Assembly (NCBI GenBank): GCA_944376795.1
Contig: CALWDW010000012.1
Location: 1 to 64,000 of the forward strand
Direction of reading: 5' to 3'
DNA length: 64,000 nt
DNA from: an uncultured Christensenellaceae bacterium
Lineage (GTDB): Bacteria; Bacillota; Clostridia; Christensenellales; UMGS416
The notes under the pieces are model-generated. The model ran no database searches, had not been told where the DNA came from, and saw nothing but the letters and a program-made list of their open reading frames with translations. The number at the start of each line of letters is the position of its first letter. Position 1 is the first letter of the stretch. Positions 32,286 through 41,956 of this stretch are shown here, in pieces. The position numbers were made by a program, and so were the translations under genes.

Positions 32286-33431
32286 GTGAAAAACACCAGC
32301 AAAGACCGTGACAATATCTTAGATATCAACCAGTTCAGGCGGAGAATGGACGGACGCAGCCGGGACCGCGCCGCAGGGCGCCGTGCCGGCCGTACTGCGC
32401 CATCGCCGGCGCGCGCCCCGGGCCGCCGGACCGCGCCGCCCAGGCATGACCCTTCCCAGCCGCAGACGTCCTATGGCCGGGAAGACGGCCTCTGGGAGGA
32501 GGGAACCCGCCGGCGTCGGCTGCCGTCTCAACGGCAGGGCCAGGGCGCCGATGGCGGGGCCTCCGGAGAGAAGCGCCGTTGGGGGATTATTGGTATGGTG
32601 CTGCTGGTGGTGCTTTTGACGGCGGCAGGGATCTATTTGACGCTGAGCGGTACGCTCTTTTCCATCCAGGAGGTGGAGTTTGCCGGGGTTGTGACCCTGG
32701 ACCAGGAGGAACTGCTGGAATTGACCGGGATCCGTATGGGGGACAACCTTCTCGCGCTGGATACGGCCCAGGTGGCGGAGCGGCTGTCGGCGAATCCGCT
32801 GCTGGACGTGGTGCAGGTGTCCCGGCGATATCCCCAGACGGTATACATTGAGATCCAGGAGCGGCAGCCATGGGCCGTGATCCTTTCCATGGGAAATTAC
32901 GTGGTGCTGAATGAGGACATGCTGGTAATCGACGTGAGCATGGAGCCTCCGGGAGGCCAGTATCCCATCATTGACGGGGTGCTTCCCACCTCCTATGAAA
33001 CGGGCATTCCGCTGGAGCTGGACGATGCAGCCCAGCAGAGCGCCCTGACAACGCTGCTTTCCGCGCTGTACAGCCAGGGCGCGGCGGCCTATATTGACAC
33101 CATTGACCTGTCCAACAGCCAGAACATCACCATGCGGGCGGAGGACGGCATCACCATTGTGGTGGGCAACACCGATATGGCGGAGAACAAGGCAATGTGG
33201 ATTGCCGAAATGCTTCCACGCCTGGAAGAGCAGGGCTATACGTCCGGAACCCTGCGGGTGGGCACGGGAAAGGATTTCAGTTTCATTCCCGATAGCACGC
33301 CTACTACGCCGGCACCGAACAGTGCCACGACTGTGCCAGATGCAGCCACGCCCACGCCGGCTGCGTCGGCTGTCCCGAGCCCTTCCCCGCAGCCGGAAGG
33401 GGAAGAAGCAACGGCTACGCCTACCAATTAA
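32286..33431 (+). CDS. ftsQ: FtsQ/DivIB cell division protein with POTRA domain
   Basis: 381 residues from a GTG start with GAGG upstream. A long basic, Arg/Pro-rich cytoplasmic region (~95 residues) precedes one membrane segment (WGIIGMVLLVVLLTAAGIYL). A POTRA domain (FSIQEVEFAGVVTLDQEELLELTGI) and the beta domain with VSRRYPQTVYIEIQERQPWAVI follow. The C-terminal ~50 residues are an extracellular Thr/Pro/Ala tail (TPTTPAPNS...). DivIB binds FtsL and DivIC at the septum. Confidence 0.88.
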   Translation: MKNTSKDRDNILDINQFRRRMDGRSRDRAAGRRAGRTAPSPARAPGRRTAPPRHDPSQPQTSYGREDGLWEEGTRRRRLPSQRQGQGADGGASGEKRRWGIIGMVLLVVLLTAAGIYLTLSGTLFSIQEVEFAGVVTLDQEELLELTGIRMGDNLLALDTAQVAERLSANPLLDVVQVSRRYPQTVYIEIQERQPWAVILSMGNYVVLNEDMLVIDVSMEPPGGQYPIIDGVLPTSYETGIPLELDDAAQQSALTTLLSALYSQGAAAYIDTIDLSNSQNITMRAEDGITIVVGNTDMAENKAMWIAEMLPRLEEQGYTSGTLRVGTGKDFSFIPDSTPTTPAPNSATTVPDAATPTPAASAVPSPSPQPEGEEATATPTN

Positions 33432-33526
33432 CCGTTACACACAGGGCCGTATGGCAGCCTGCGGAGGAAATGACAGGATTTGCCACGCTTTTCCTGGGAT
33501 TTTGGGCCCGGGATGCAAAAAAAGTA

Positions 33527-33555
33527 TTCCTATTCCACAGAATTTCTGGTATGAT
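33527..33555 (+). promoter_or_regulatory. Candidate extended -10 promoter before ftsA
   Basis: TTCCTA (33527-33532), 17 bp, TATGAT (33550-33555) preceded by TGG. It lies 66 bp upstream of the ftsA start and could give ftsAZ extra transcription. Confidence 0.45.
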
Positions 33556-33620
33556 AAAAAAGCTGGGATATCCAGCGGTGTACCGGTTTACCTATGCAGC
33601 AAAGGGAGGTGAGGGTCTGT

Positions 33621-34814
33621 TTGAGGAAGAATACCACCATAGCCGCCATGGACTTTGGAACCTCCAAGATTGCCTGCGTGATAGGCTCCATGCAGGAGGG
33701 CGCGCCGCATCCCACTGGACTGGGTATGGCCGCATACGCCGGATTCCGGGACAGCCACTGGCTGGATGAGGACGCCATGCCGGACCGGGTGCTGGAGGCC
33801 GTAGAGGCCGCCCAGACCCAGGCGGGCATCCGCTGTAAGCAGTTCTATGTGGGAATTCCCGGAGAGTTTACCCGTGTTTACTTCCGCAGGTCGGAGCTGA
33901 CGCCTTCGGGAACGGACGGCACCGTGACCCAGGAGGACCTGGACAAGCTCCGCGCCATGGCCACCGATTTTGCCGCGCTGGACGAGCACCGTGTGGTGCG
34001 CATCCGACCGGTTGCGTGGCGCTTAGACGGAAGACTGCTTTCTGCGCCTCCCTTGGGGGAGAAGGGCAATACGCTGGCGGGCTTTGTCAGTATCGTGACC
34101 GCCGATGAAAGCTTTATCCGTTCTGTTGAGGCGCTGATGGCCTGCGTAGAGCTGGAAGTGGTGGGGTTTGTCCCCTCCATTGTGGCGCTGGGAGCGCTGG
34201 CCGCGCCCGCCGACGGGATGACCTCCGGCAAGGAGGAGGAACGGACGTCCGTTGTCATTGACTGCGGCCATTTCAGCACGGATATCATTGTCTCCCAATA
34301 CGGGCAGGTGGTGGACCACAAGAATATCGCCGAAGGCGGGTTCCACCTTACGCAGGATCTAGCCCAGGTCATGCGCCTATCGGAGACGGAGGCCGAGGCG
34401 GCCAAGAAACGCTGCGCGGTCGGCATTCAGCCTTCGGGCAACGGCCTCCTGAACCTGATCTCCGGGGAGACGTCCATCACCATCGATGCTCGGCTGGCGC
34501 AGGAGGTTCTGGAGGCCCGCATCGATGATATTGCCGCCCGGGTGAAGAAGGAGCTGGAGCGGTTCCACGTGCTGCTGGGAGACAGTATTTACGTGGTGCT
34601 GGCGGGCTCCGGACTGGGCCAGGTTCGCGGCGCGAAGGAGTACATCAGCCAAAAGCTGGGCACTACCGTGCGCAATATTTCCCAGAGCGTTTCCCAGGTG
34701 TCTTCGCCGTCCATGGTAACGGCGGTGGCCATCCTGCGGCTGGCGCTGGCCGGCCGGCAGGGCGGGACGCCCAAGGGCCTGCAAGGTTTTTTGCGCGGTA
34801 TTTTCAAAAGATAG
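33621..34814 (+). CDS. ftsA: Actin-like cell division protein FtsA
   Basis: 397 residues, start taken as TTG with GGAGGTGA eight bases upstream; an in-frame ATG at 33594 would put that site inside the gene. The actin-fold phosphate loop is AAMDFGTSKIACVIG, and TSVVIDCGHFSTDIIVSQYGQ and VLAGSGLGQVRGAKEYI are the second phosphate and adenosine motifs. The 1C-type subdomain is present. The last residues (GLQGFLRGIFKR) form an amphipathic membrane-binding helix as in FtsA. It anchors FtsZ to the membrane. The sequence is more diverged than the other dcw genes. Confidence 0.88.
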   Translation: MRKNTTIAAMDFGTSKIACVIGSMQEGAPHPTGLGMAAYAGFRDSHWLDEDAMPDRVLEAVEAAQTQAGIRCKQFYVGIPGEFTRVYFRRSELTPSGTDGTVTQEDLDKLRAMATDFAALDEHRVVRIRPVAWRLDGRLLSAPPLGEKGNTLAGFVSIVTADESFIRSVEALMACVELEVVGFVPSIVALGALAAPADGMTSGKEEERTSVVIDCGHFSTDIIVSQYGQVVDHKNIAEGGFHLTQDLAQVMRLSETEAEAAKKRCAVGIQPSGNGLLNLISGETSITIDARLAQEVLEARIDDIAARVKKELERFHVLLGDSIYVVLAGSGLGQVRGAKEYISQKLGTTVRNISQSVSQVSSPSMVTAVAILRLALAGRQGGTPKGLQGFLRGIFKR

Positions 34815-34857
34815 ATGGCAAACAATATAGCAAACATAAGTGTAAGGGGGAACCGTC

Positions 34858-36069
<1,212 letters not shown>

Positions 36070-36088
36070 AGCGCACGGAAAGGAATAA

Positions 36089-36132
36089 GGACCGCCATGG
36101 CTTACCTTGTAAGCCGTGACGGTCCTTTTTTT
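36089..36132 (+). terminator. Strong terminator behind ftsZ
   Basis: Stem GGACCG.../...CGGTCC with an inner 8-bp GGCTTA-type arm, followed by seven T (36126-36132). It ends the dcw operon before the convergent nagZ-like gene. Confidence 0.9.
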
Positions 36133-36171
36133 GTGGGCTTTTGGCAGGAACCGGCGATGCACGGGGAAGCG

Positions 36172-37422
36172 CTACCCCAGTTTCATCCGCAGGACCCGTA
36201 CAACGCTCTCCAGCAGCCGTTCCCGGGTCAGGCGTCCCTCCTCCAAGGCCTGGTATAGGGCGGTGAATACCGCCTTCTGGTTGTCCATTCCCTTGCCGAT
36301 CAGGACGAGGTCGCCTCCGGCCTCCAGGAAGCGCACCGCGCCCTCTCCCACGGACATCTGGCTGGTGAGCCCCTGCATGCGCATGTCATCGGAGACCACC
36401 ACGCCATCAAACCCCATATCCTCCCGCAGCAGCCCCGTGATGATGGCGGGGGAGACCGATGCGATGTTTTCCCCGTCCAGCGCGGGGAAGGAAAGATGCC
36501 CCACCAGCATGGCGTCTACGCCGACCTCGATGGCGGACTGGAAGGGGATGAGGGCGTAACGCTCCAGTTCTTCCCGCGATTCTTGGATGACGGGAAGGGC
36601 TTCATGGGAGTCGGTGGCGGTATTGCCGTGACCGGGGAAGTGCTTGCCCACGGCGGCGCAGCCTCCGTCATGCAGGCCGCGTATGGCTTCGGCGGCGAGG
36701 CGGGAGACCGACGAAGGGTCGCTGCCAAACATGCGGCTCCCCAAAAAGGTGGCGTCGGGATCGGGCGCAATGTCCAGCACCGGGGCAAAGTCCAGCGTAA
36801 CGCCGGCGTCAGCCAAAGAGCGGCCAATGCGGGCAAACTGATCGTAGGCTGTCTGGGGATCGTCCAATTCCCCCAGCTCCTGGGCGGAGAGCAGGCGAGG
36901 CGACCAGGAAAAACGCCGCACCGTGCCGCCTTCTACGTCCAGGCCGATGCCCATCGGAATGCTTTCCTGCGGGCGCAGGGATTGCAGAAGTTCGGTGAGC
37001 GCAGCGCAGTCGTCAAAGCCCTGGATATTCCAGCCAAAGAGCATGATATTACCTACCTGGTATTGGGCAATGAATTCCTGGTAAGCCTGGGTGATACGGC
37101 GGGGATCCGTTACGCCGTCCGCTTCGGGGCACAGCACGCCGATCATGACCAGCTGCCCGATGAGCTCCCGGTCGGTAAGCTCCTCGGCCAAGGCGCGGAT
37201 GGGATCGGGCGTAGGCGTAGGGACAGGGGTGGGCTCGAGGGTGGCGGTTGGCGTTTCGGCTGCCGTGGGGCGGGGTGTGGGACTGGGGGAAGGCACGGAA
37301 GCCGCAGGGACAGATGGGCTGGCCGTAAGGCGGGTGGGTTCGGGTTCCCCAGCCGGGCGTCCCGGGACGCACCCGCCCAGAAGGACGCACAGGCCCATAA
37401 GCAAGGCATAGAGTCGGCGCAT
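36172..37422 (-). CDS. nagZ: Lipoprotein beta-N-acetylhexosaminidase-like GH3 (NagZ type)
   Basis: 416 residues, start after GGGAGG. The signal peptide ends in lipobox LLGGC (Cys ~18), followed by a ~55-residue Ser/Pro/Thr linker. The GH3 barrel has IGLDVEGGTVRRF, VLDIAPDPDATFLGSR, the NagZ signature KHFPGHGNTATDSHEALP (with the catalytic His on the mobile loop) and the nucleophile strand VVSDDM. It should release GlcNAc from muropeptides outside the cell, unlike the cytosolic E. coli NagZ. It is convergent with ftsZ. Confidence 0.9.
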   Translation of the reverse strand: MRRLYALLMGLCVLLGGCVPGRPAGEPEPTRLTASPSVPAASVPSPSPTPRPTAAETPTATLEPTPVPTPTPDPIRALAEELTDRELIGQLVMIGVLCPEADGVTDPRRITQAYQEFIAQYQVGNIMLFGWNIQGFDDCAALTELLQSLRPQESIPMGIGLDVEGGTVRRFSWSPRLLSAQELGELDDPQTAYDQFARIGRSLADAGVTLDFAPVLDIAPDPDATFLGSRMFGSDPSSVSRLAAEAIRGLHDGGCAAVGKHFPGHGNTATDSHEALPVIQESREELERYALIPFQSAIEVGVDAMLVGHLSFPALDGENIASVSPAIITGLLREDMGFDGVVVSDDMRMQGLTSQMSVGEGAVRFLEAGGDLVLIGKGMDNQKAVFTALYQALEEGRLTRERLLESVVRVLRMKLG

Positions 37423-37452
37423 GACAAACCTCCCGTGTTGGATTCTATATCC

Positions 37453-37461
37453 AGTATAGCA
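37453..37461 (-). promoter_or_regulatory. Extended -10 promoter element of the nagZ-like gene
   Basis: On the minus strand TGCTATACT (37453-37461), 31 bp before the start codon; the -35 (TTTTCG-like) is weak. Confidence 0.45.
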
Positions 37462-37485
37462 GAAAAATGGGTGTCCGAAAAGAAA

Positions 37486-37514
37486 AATGCCCCGCGCGCG
37501 GCGGGACGGGCATT
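37486..37514 (-). terminator. Terminator of the ribbon-helix-helix gene
   Basis: AATGCCC/GGGCATT stem with a GC-rich loop, followed on the minus strand by TTTTCTTTT. It touches the stop codon of the gene upstream. Confidence 0.65.
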
Positions 37515-37705
37515 CAGCGGTGGAATCCGGGATTGTTGCCTGTGGAGTTTTCCAGGGATTCCTGCTTTTCTATGGCATCGAGGTAGTCGCTCATCACCTT
37601 AATAATCAGGTTGGATAAGCTGCGGTGGTCTTTTTCGGCCTGGCTGGCAAGCCTCTCCTTGAACTGGCTGGTGACGCGGAGGCCGATTTGTAATTCGGTC
37701 TTCAT
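37514..37705 (-). CDS. Small ribbon-helix-helix-like protein
   Basis: 63 residues with GGAGG about 12 bases before the ATG. TELQIGLRVTSQFKERLASQAEKDHRSLSNLIIKVMSDYL has the layout of an Arc/CopG-type fold: one short beta strand (LQIGLRV) followed by two helices. Such proteins bind DNA as dimers, often for autoregulation or as antitoxins, but no partner toxin gene adjoins. It lies just upstream of the spoIIGA region and is transcribed away from it. Confidence 0.75.
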   Translation of the reverse strand: MKTELQIGLRVTSQFKERLASQAEKDHRSLSNLIIKVMSDYLDAIEKQESLENSTGNNPGFHR

Positions 37706-37769
37706 GGTTCGTGTTACCTCCCTGCTCATAGTATAGCGCAGGATGGGTGCTTTGGGGTGTACAACTTTA

Positions 37770-37865
37770 TTCAACATTGCTTGCGCCTGGGGCTGCGTTG
37801 GGCCATGCTTTGCCAGGGGAGGGCCGCCGGTTCAACAAAATTTGTGCATAGGTCCATGGTATGCT
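37770..37865 (+). promoter_or_regulatory. spoIIGA upstream region with two Spo0A-box-like sites and a -10
   Basis: TTCAACA occurs at 37770-37776 and 37831-37837. TTCAACAAA differs by one base from the inverted 0A box TTCGACAAA. A TATGCT -10 candidate (37860-37865) lies 22-23 bp past the second box; in Bacillus the spoIIG promoter has an unusually long spacer overlapped by 0A boxes. This is suggestive only. Confidence 0.4.
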
Positions 37866-37900
37866 GAACCTACGCCGCCGGTGCGGCAGGGAGGGACGGC

Positions 37901-38992
37901 ATGCGGGTTTATTGGGAGGAGGTTTTCCTTATCAACCTGGTGATGGACGCCGTGATCCTGGCCTGGACGGGACGGCTGTGGGCCCGGCGCCTGCGGATTC
38001 CGAGAGCTTTGGCCTCTGCCGCGCTGGGCGCCCTATGGGCGGTGCTGGGCCTGGTCTGGCCCTGGCTCTCCGGCCTGGGAGGCCAGCTGCTGCTGCCCTG
38101 CCTCATGGTGCGGGCTGCGTGGCCCTGGCGCGGGACAAAGGGGTATCTGGGCATGCTTGCGGCGTTCTGGGGCCTGACATGGGTCGGGGGCGGCGCGGTC
38201 ATGGCTTACGGGTGTGCGCGGGAGACTTTGGCGGGAACCAACCTATGGCTGCTGAATGCTGGCGCCGTTCTGGCGGTATTGGCTTTAGGCGGCTGGGCCT
38301 TGGTCCCCCGGAGGAAGCGCGTCCTGGCCGACTGCCGCCGGCGCCTGACTTGGCAGGGGATTCCACTGATAGGGCTTGTGGATACCGGCAATATGGCGGT
38401 GGAGCCTTGTAGCGGGCTGCCCGTGCTGGTGTTGTCTGCTGCCTGGGCCAAAGGGAATCCTGGGCTGCTGGCTGGAAAGACGGGGGAAATGCGATGGATC
38501 CCCATGGCCACCGTTGGAGGAGAAGGGCTGCTGCCGGGTTACCCGGCACGGGGATGGCGCTGGGAAGACGGTACGCCCTTAGAAGATGCCTATGTGGCGG
38601 TGGGCCCGGAGGCCTTGGCCGGTGGGGTGGATGTTTTGATACCCGGTATGTTGGAAAGGAGCGGGGAAGATGGTTCGGGATTGGTTTGTGCAGTGGGAGA
38701 AGCTGGTGGCGCGGCTGTGGGGCCGGTGCGGCGATGCAGGGATCTACTACATCGGCGGCAGCGACGTGCTGCCGGCGCCCTTGGAGCCCCAGGAGGAACG
38801 GGAGGCGCTGGAGGGATTGGCGCGGGGGGATATGGCCCAGCGGGACCGGCTGATCGAGCACAACCTGCGTCTGGTGGTGTATATCGCACGCAAGTTCGAC
38901 AATACCGGCGTGGGACTGGAGGATCTCATTTCTATCGGGGCCATCGGGCTGATCAAGGCCGTGAATACCTTCGACCTGTCCAAAAAGATTAA
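37901..38992 (+). CDS. spoIIGA: SpoIIGA-like membrane aspartic protease (pro-sigma-E processing); 3' end unclear
   Basis: Up to 363 residues in the open frame, start after AGGGAGGG. Five membrane spans (residues ~1-140; [15 protein letters not shown] is the typical start) are followed by the protease domain with DTG (D161 in [12 protein letters not shown]), [16 protein letters not shown], and the closing VDVLIPGML at about residues 243-251. Family proteins end soon after this point, but here no stop appears for another ~105 codons, which run out of frame through sigE and read as a Gly/Ala/Arg-rich tail. Either the tail is real or the stop was lost. It cleaves pro-sigma-E at the sporulation septum. 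Confidence 0.85.
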   Translation: MRVYWEEVFLINLVMDAVILAWTGRLWARRLRIPRALASAALGALWAVLGLVWPWLSGLGGQLLLPCLMVRAAWPWRGTKGYLGMLAAFWGLTWVGGGAVMAYGCARETLAGTNLWLLNAGAVLAVLALGGWALVPRRKRVLADCRRRLTWQGIPLIGLVDTGNMAVEPCSGLPVLVLSAAWAKGNPGLLAGKTGEMRWIPMATVGGEGLLPGYPARGWRWEDGTPLEDAYVAVGPEALAGGVDVLIPGMLERSGEDGSGLVCAVGEAGGAAVGPVRRCRDLLHRRQRRAAGALGAPGGTGGAGGIGAGGYGPAGPADRAQPASGGVYRTQVRQYRRGTGGSHFYRGHRADQGREYLRPVQKD

Positions 38993-39392
38993 GCTGGCTA
39001 CTTATGCCTCCCGCTGCATCGAAAACGAGATCCTGATGTATTTGCGGCGCAGCGTGAAGCTCAAGAGCGAGGTCTCCTTTGACGAACCCCTCAATGTGGA
39101 CTGGGACGGCAACGAGCTTTTGCTGTCCGATATACTGGGTACCGACAGCGACCTGGTTTACCAGGCCATCGAGGATGAGGTGGAGAGGGAACTTCTCCAA
39201 CGGGCCATGGGGGAGCTGGGTGAGCGGGAACGTGCGATTATGACCATGCGCTTTGGCCTGGGGGGCGCCCACGAGCTGACCCAAAAGGAGGTGGCCGATG
39301 TGCTGGGGATCTCTCAGTCCTACATTTCCCGACTGGAAAAGCGGGTGATCCTGCGGCTGCGCAAGGAACTGACGCGCGTCCAGGCCAATTGA
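38670..39392 (+). CDS. sigE: RNA polymerase sporulation sigma factor sigma-E (pro form)
   Basis: 240 residues. The N-terminal ~27 residues form an amphipathic pro-segment ([18 protein letters not shown]) ending at the SpoIIGA cleavage region [13 protein letters not shown]. Sigma-70 regions follow: [20 protein letters not shown] and IEDLISIG-like 2.1-2.2, [17 protein letters not shown] (2.4), and the region 4 [23 protein letters not shown] to [18 protein letters not shown]. An AAAGGAG site lies inside spoIIGA just upstream. It drives mother-cell early genes after SpoIIGA activation. Confidence 0.97.
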   Translation: MVRDWFVQWEKLVARLWGRCGDAGIYYIGGSDVLPAPLEPQEEREALEGLARGDMAQRDRLIEHNLRLVVYIARKFDNTGVGLEDLISIGAIGLIKAVNTFDLSKKIKLATYASRCIENEILMYLRRSVKLKSEVSFDEPLNVDWDGNELLLSDILGTDSDLVYQAIEDEVERELLQRAMGELGERERAIMTMRFGLGGAHELTQKEVADVLGISQSYISRLEKRVILRLRKELTRVQAN

Positions 39393-39420
39393 AATACAAT
39401 CTCGGTTCTACTGGAGTGAA

Positions 39421-39480
39421 GGAGCCGGCTGCGCAAGGGTTTTTAGCTGGCTCCGCGCCGGAGAAACCGCCGTGCGGTTT
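39421..39480 (+). terminator. Two hairpins between sigE and sigG
   Basis: A 10-bp stem with one mismatch (39421-39430 with 39445-39454) and a 7-bp perfect stem AAACCGC/GCGGTTT (39464-39470 with 39474-39480). Both could limit read-through from sigE to sigG; T-tracts are short. Confidence 0.4.
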
Positions 39481-39548
39481 TGTAAGGAAAATTCTTCCGG
39501 GTAATTTTTCTTTTGGTTTGCCGGTACTTCCTCCGTGAAGCGTCAGGC

Positions 39549-39578
39549 GGTATAAAAATCTTCTGGCGGGCCAAGCTA
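39549..39578 (+). promoter_or_regulatory. Candidate sigma-F/sigma-G-type promoter of sigG
   Basis: GGTATA (39549-39554), 17 bp, CAAGCTA (39572-39578). Forespore promoters in Bacillus have a gyATA-like -35 and, for sigma-G, a CAtnnTA -10, which this pair resembles; sigG is known to be transcribed by sigma-F and then itself. Confidence 0.5.
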
Positions 39579-39607
39579 CCCCTAGAGATGAAAGGGGAGA
39601 TGTGCCC

Positions 39608-40381
39608 GTGCAGATGAACAAGGTGCAGATCTGCGGCGTGGATACCAGCCGGCTTCCCGTGCTGACCCACAAGCAGATGATGGCGCTCTTTGATAGGATC
39701 CACCAGGGAGATGCGGCGGCTCGGGAGGAGTTTATCCAGGGCAACCTGCGCCTGGTGCTCAGCGTAATCCAGCGTTTTGCCGGCCGGGGAGAGAATATGG
39801 ATGATCTCTTCCAGGTGGGCTGTATCGGCCTGATGAAGGCCATTGATAATTTTGATGTGGGCAAGGAGGTTCGCTTCTCCACCTATGCCGTTCCCATGAT
39901 CATCGGCGAAGTCCGGCGCTATCTGCGGGATAACAATCCTATCCGGGTCAGCCGCTCCCTGCGGGACCTGGCCTACCGGGCGCTGCAGGCCCGGGACGCT
40001 TGGGTGGATGCCCATGGGGCCGAGCCTACCCTGGGCCAGATCGCCCAGCAGCTGGGGATCAAGCGGGAGGAAGTGGTCTTTGCCATGGAAGCAATCCAGG
40101 ATCCGGTTTCTCTCTTTGAACCCATTTACCAGGAGTCGGGGGACGCCCTCTGCGTCATGGACCAGGTCAAGGACGAGTCCAGCAACGACGAACGATGGCT
40201 GGATAATATCGCCCTGCGGGAGGCCATGGCCCACCTCACCGACCGGGAGAAGCACATCCTGATGATGCGCTTTTTCCGGGGACGCACCCAGATGGAGGTG
40301 GCCAGCGAAATCGGCATCTCCCAGGCCCAGGTGAGCCGGCTGGAGAAGGGCGCTATGGAGCGCATCCGGCGGCAGCTCTGA
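39608..40381 (+). CDS. sigG: RNA polymerase sporulation sigma factor sigma-G
   Basis: 257 residues. NKVQICGVDTSRLPVLT is the SigG-specific N-terminus. FIQGNLRLVLSVIQRF, DDLFQVGCIGLMKAIDNFD, FSTYAVPMIIGEVRRYLRDN and ISQAQVSRLEKGAMERI are the sigma regions. GTG codons at 39602 and 39608 and an ATG at 39614 are possible; 39608 leaves eight bases to AAAGGGGAG, whereas 39602 leaves only two. It directs late forespore gene expression. It has its own candidate promoter and lies 215 bp behind sigE, the usual clostridial order. Confidence 0.97.
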   Translation: MQMNKVQICGVDTSRLPVLTHKQMMALFDRIHQGDAAAREEFIQGNLRLVLSVIQRFAGRGENMDDLFQVGCIGLMKAIDNFDVGKEVRFSTYAVPMIIGEVRRYLRDNNPIRVSRSLRDLAYRALQARDAWVDAHGAEPTLGQIAQQLGIKREEVVFAMEAIQDPVSLFEPIYQESGDALCVMDQVKDESSNDERWLDNIALREAMAHLTDREKHILMMRFFRGRTQMEVASEIGISQAQVSRLEKGAMERIRRQL

Positions 40382-40472
40382 TTTTTGTGCAATGCCCCTT
40401 TACAATTCCCGTGCGCCCTGCTAAAGTAAAGGCAGTGTGTACGGGATTTTGGAATAAAGGAGCTATGCAGAC

Positions 40473-41837
40473 ATGGAAAAGAGCCGCATATTCTACGTGA
40501 ACGACCTGGAAGGGAATGACCACAACGAAGGCACCGCCCCCGAACGGGCATGGAAATCCCTGGCCAAGGTAAACGCCCAGCAGTTCCGCCCGGGAGACCG
40601 GATCCGCTTCCGCCGCGGCGGCGTATGGACCGGTATGCTGCAGCCCCGGGGCGACGGGGACCTGGAGGCGCCGGTGGTGCTGGAGGGCTATGGCCAGGGG
40701 GATAAGCCTTGGATTCAAGGAAACGGCCGTCTGGCTGCGATTTTCCTTCAGGGCGTGAGCTTCTACCGCGTGGAGGGCTTTAAGCTCACCAATCATGCCG
40801 ATGAGCGAGCGATTCGCCACGGCGTGTGCATTATGGGTAAGCCGGAGGGCATCACCCAGGGTATCACGGTGACCGGCTGCGAGATCTGCGACGTTACCGG
40901 AGAGAACCGCCGGTCCATGGGGCCCTACCGGGCAATGTATTGGAATGGAGGCGTCTACGTCTCCTTCCCAGGCCGTACTAGTACCCAAGACCATCTCCAT
41001 GACATTGTCATCGCGGAGAACGATATCCACGATGTGCTGACCAGCGGCATTCGGGTCAACCAGCAGGAGGATTCTATCAACGATATTCATCACACCCATG
41101 TGGTGATTCGGAGGAACCGCATCCAGCGGACGGGCAGCGATGGCATCATTGTGGCCAACTGCATCTCGCCGCTCATCGACGGTAATACCTGCTATGACGC
41201 GGGGGCGTTGGGCAACCTGGAAGAGACCCGTCTGGTGGCGGGCATTTGGGTGTGCGCTACCCGCGACGCCCTGATCCAGCACAACGAGGTGGCCCGGACC
41301 CGGCTGTTTGAGGCCGACGGCACGGCCTTTGACACCGACTGGGGTACGGCGGGAGATACCATATTCCAGTATAACTATACCCACGACAATGAGGGCGGCT
41401 TCTGGCTGGACTGCATAGGGCTGAACCGCAACCGGGAATGCGGCCGGACCATTATGCGCTACAACATTGTCCTGGATGAGCATCGCTGCATCACCCAGGA
41501 CGACTATGGGCTTCCCTCCGAATTCTATGGCAACTACTTTGGCGGGCAGGGCGCGGTGCCCGACCTCTGCTGCCTCCAGGACGGCCGCAGCCACTCCTTC
41601 CAGGAGAACGTATTTGACTATCCCCAGGGCCCTGAAGAGGGTTGGAAGCAGTCCCACTACCAGGGCAACTGGTACGGCACGCTGGAGGAACTGCCGGAGG
41701 ATCCCCAGGCCCGCCGGGGACTGCCCTTTGCCATGCCGCCGCGGGAGGGCGCGGCGCCCGAGGGAATGGCCTGGTGCCGGAGGGTTTGGAGCCAGCTGGC
41801 AGGCTTGGTCAAGGCCCGGGGCGCGGATCAGGACTAA
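40473..41837 (+). CDS. Right-handed parallel beta-helix protein
   Basis: 454 residues, start at an ATG preceded by AAAGGAGC. YVNDLEGNDHNEGTAPERAWKSLAKV is the N-cap frequently seen in beta-helix polysaccharide-active proteins (NDxxG...P...LA). Repeats such as GITVTGCEICDVTG, DIVIAENDIHDVLTSGIRV and VVIRRNRIQRTGSDGIIV show the ~22-residue rungs of a pectate-lyase-like helix. No catalytic Lys/Arg can be assigned, so lyase, hydrolase and binding roles remain open. No signal peptide is visible. Confidence 0.78.
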   Translation: MEKSRIFYVNDLEGNDHNEGTAPERAWKSLAKVNAQQFRPGDRIRFRRGGVWTGMLQPRGDGDLEAPVVLEGYGQGDKPWIQGNGRLAAIFLQGVSFYRVEGFKLTNHADERAIRHGVCIMGKPEGITQGITVTGCEICDVTGENRRSMGPYRAMYWNGGVYVSFPGRTSTQDHLHDIVIAENDIHDVLTSGIRVNQQEDSINDIHHTHVVIRRNRIQRTGSDGIIVANCISPLIDGNTCYDAGALGNLEETRLVAGIWVCATRDALIQHNEVARTRLFEADGTAFDTDWGTAGDTIFQYNYTHDNEGGFWLDCIGLNRNRECGRTIMRYNIVLDEHRCITQDDYGLPSEFYGNYFGGQGAVPDLCCLQDGRSHSFQENVFDYPQGPEEGWKQSHYQGNWYGTLEELPEDPQARRGLPFAMPPREGAAPEGMAWCRRVWSQLAGLVKARGADQD

Positions 41838-41885
41838 GCGCTGCCCCGGGGACGGGGAATGAACTTGCAGCGTAATGCAAAAAAT

Positions 41886-41917
41886 GGCCAGGAATTCCGA
41901 AAGTGGAATTCCTGGCC
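41886..41917. terminator. Bidirectional terminator between the beta-helix gene and lrgB
   Basis: A perfect 13-bp stem GGCCAGGAATTCC (41886-41898 with 41905-41917), 6-nt loop; on the minus strand it is followed by ATTTTTTG. Confidence 0.85.
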
Positions 41918-41956
41918 GTATGTGTTTTGCAGAAACCATCGGCAGGCAAGCCCGGG

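Noticed and set aside
33594-33620. ATG start of ftsA at 33594
   Set aside because: It would place the GGAGGTGA ribosome-binding site inside the coding region; the TTG at 33621 has it at eight bases.
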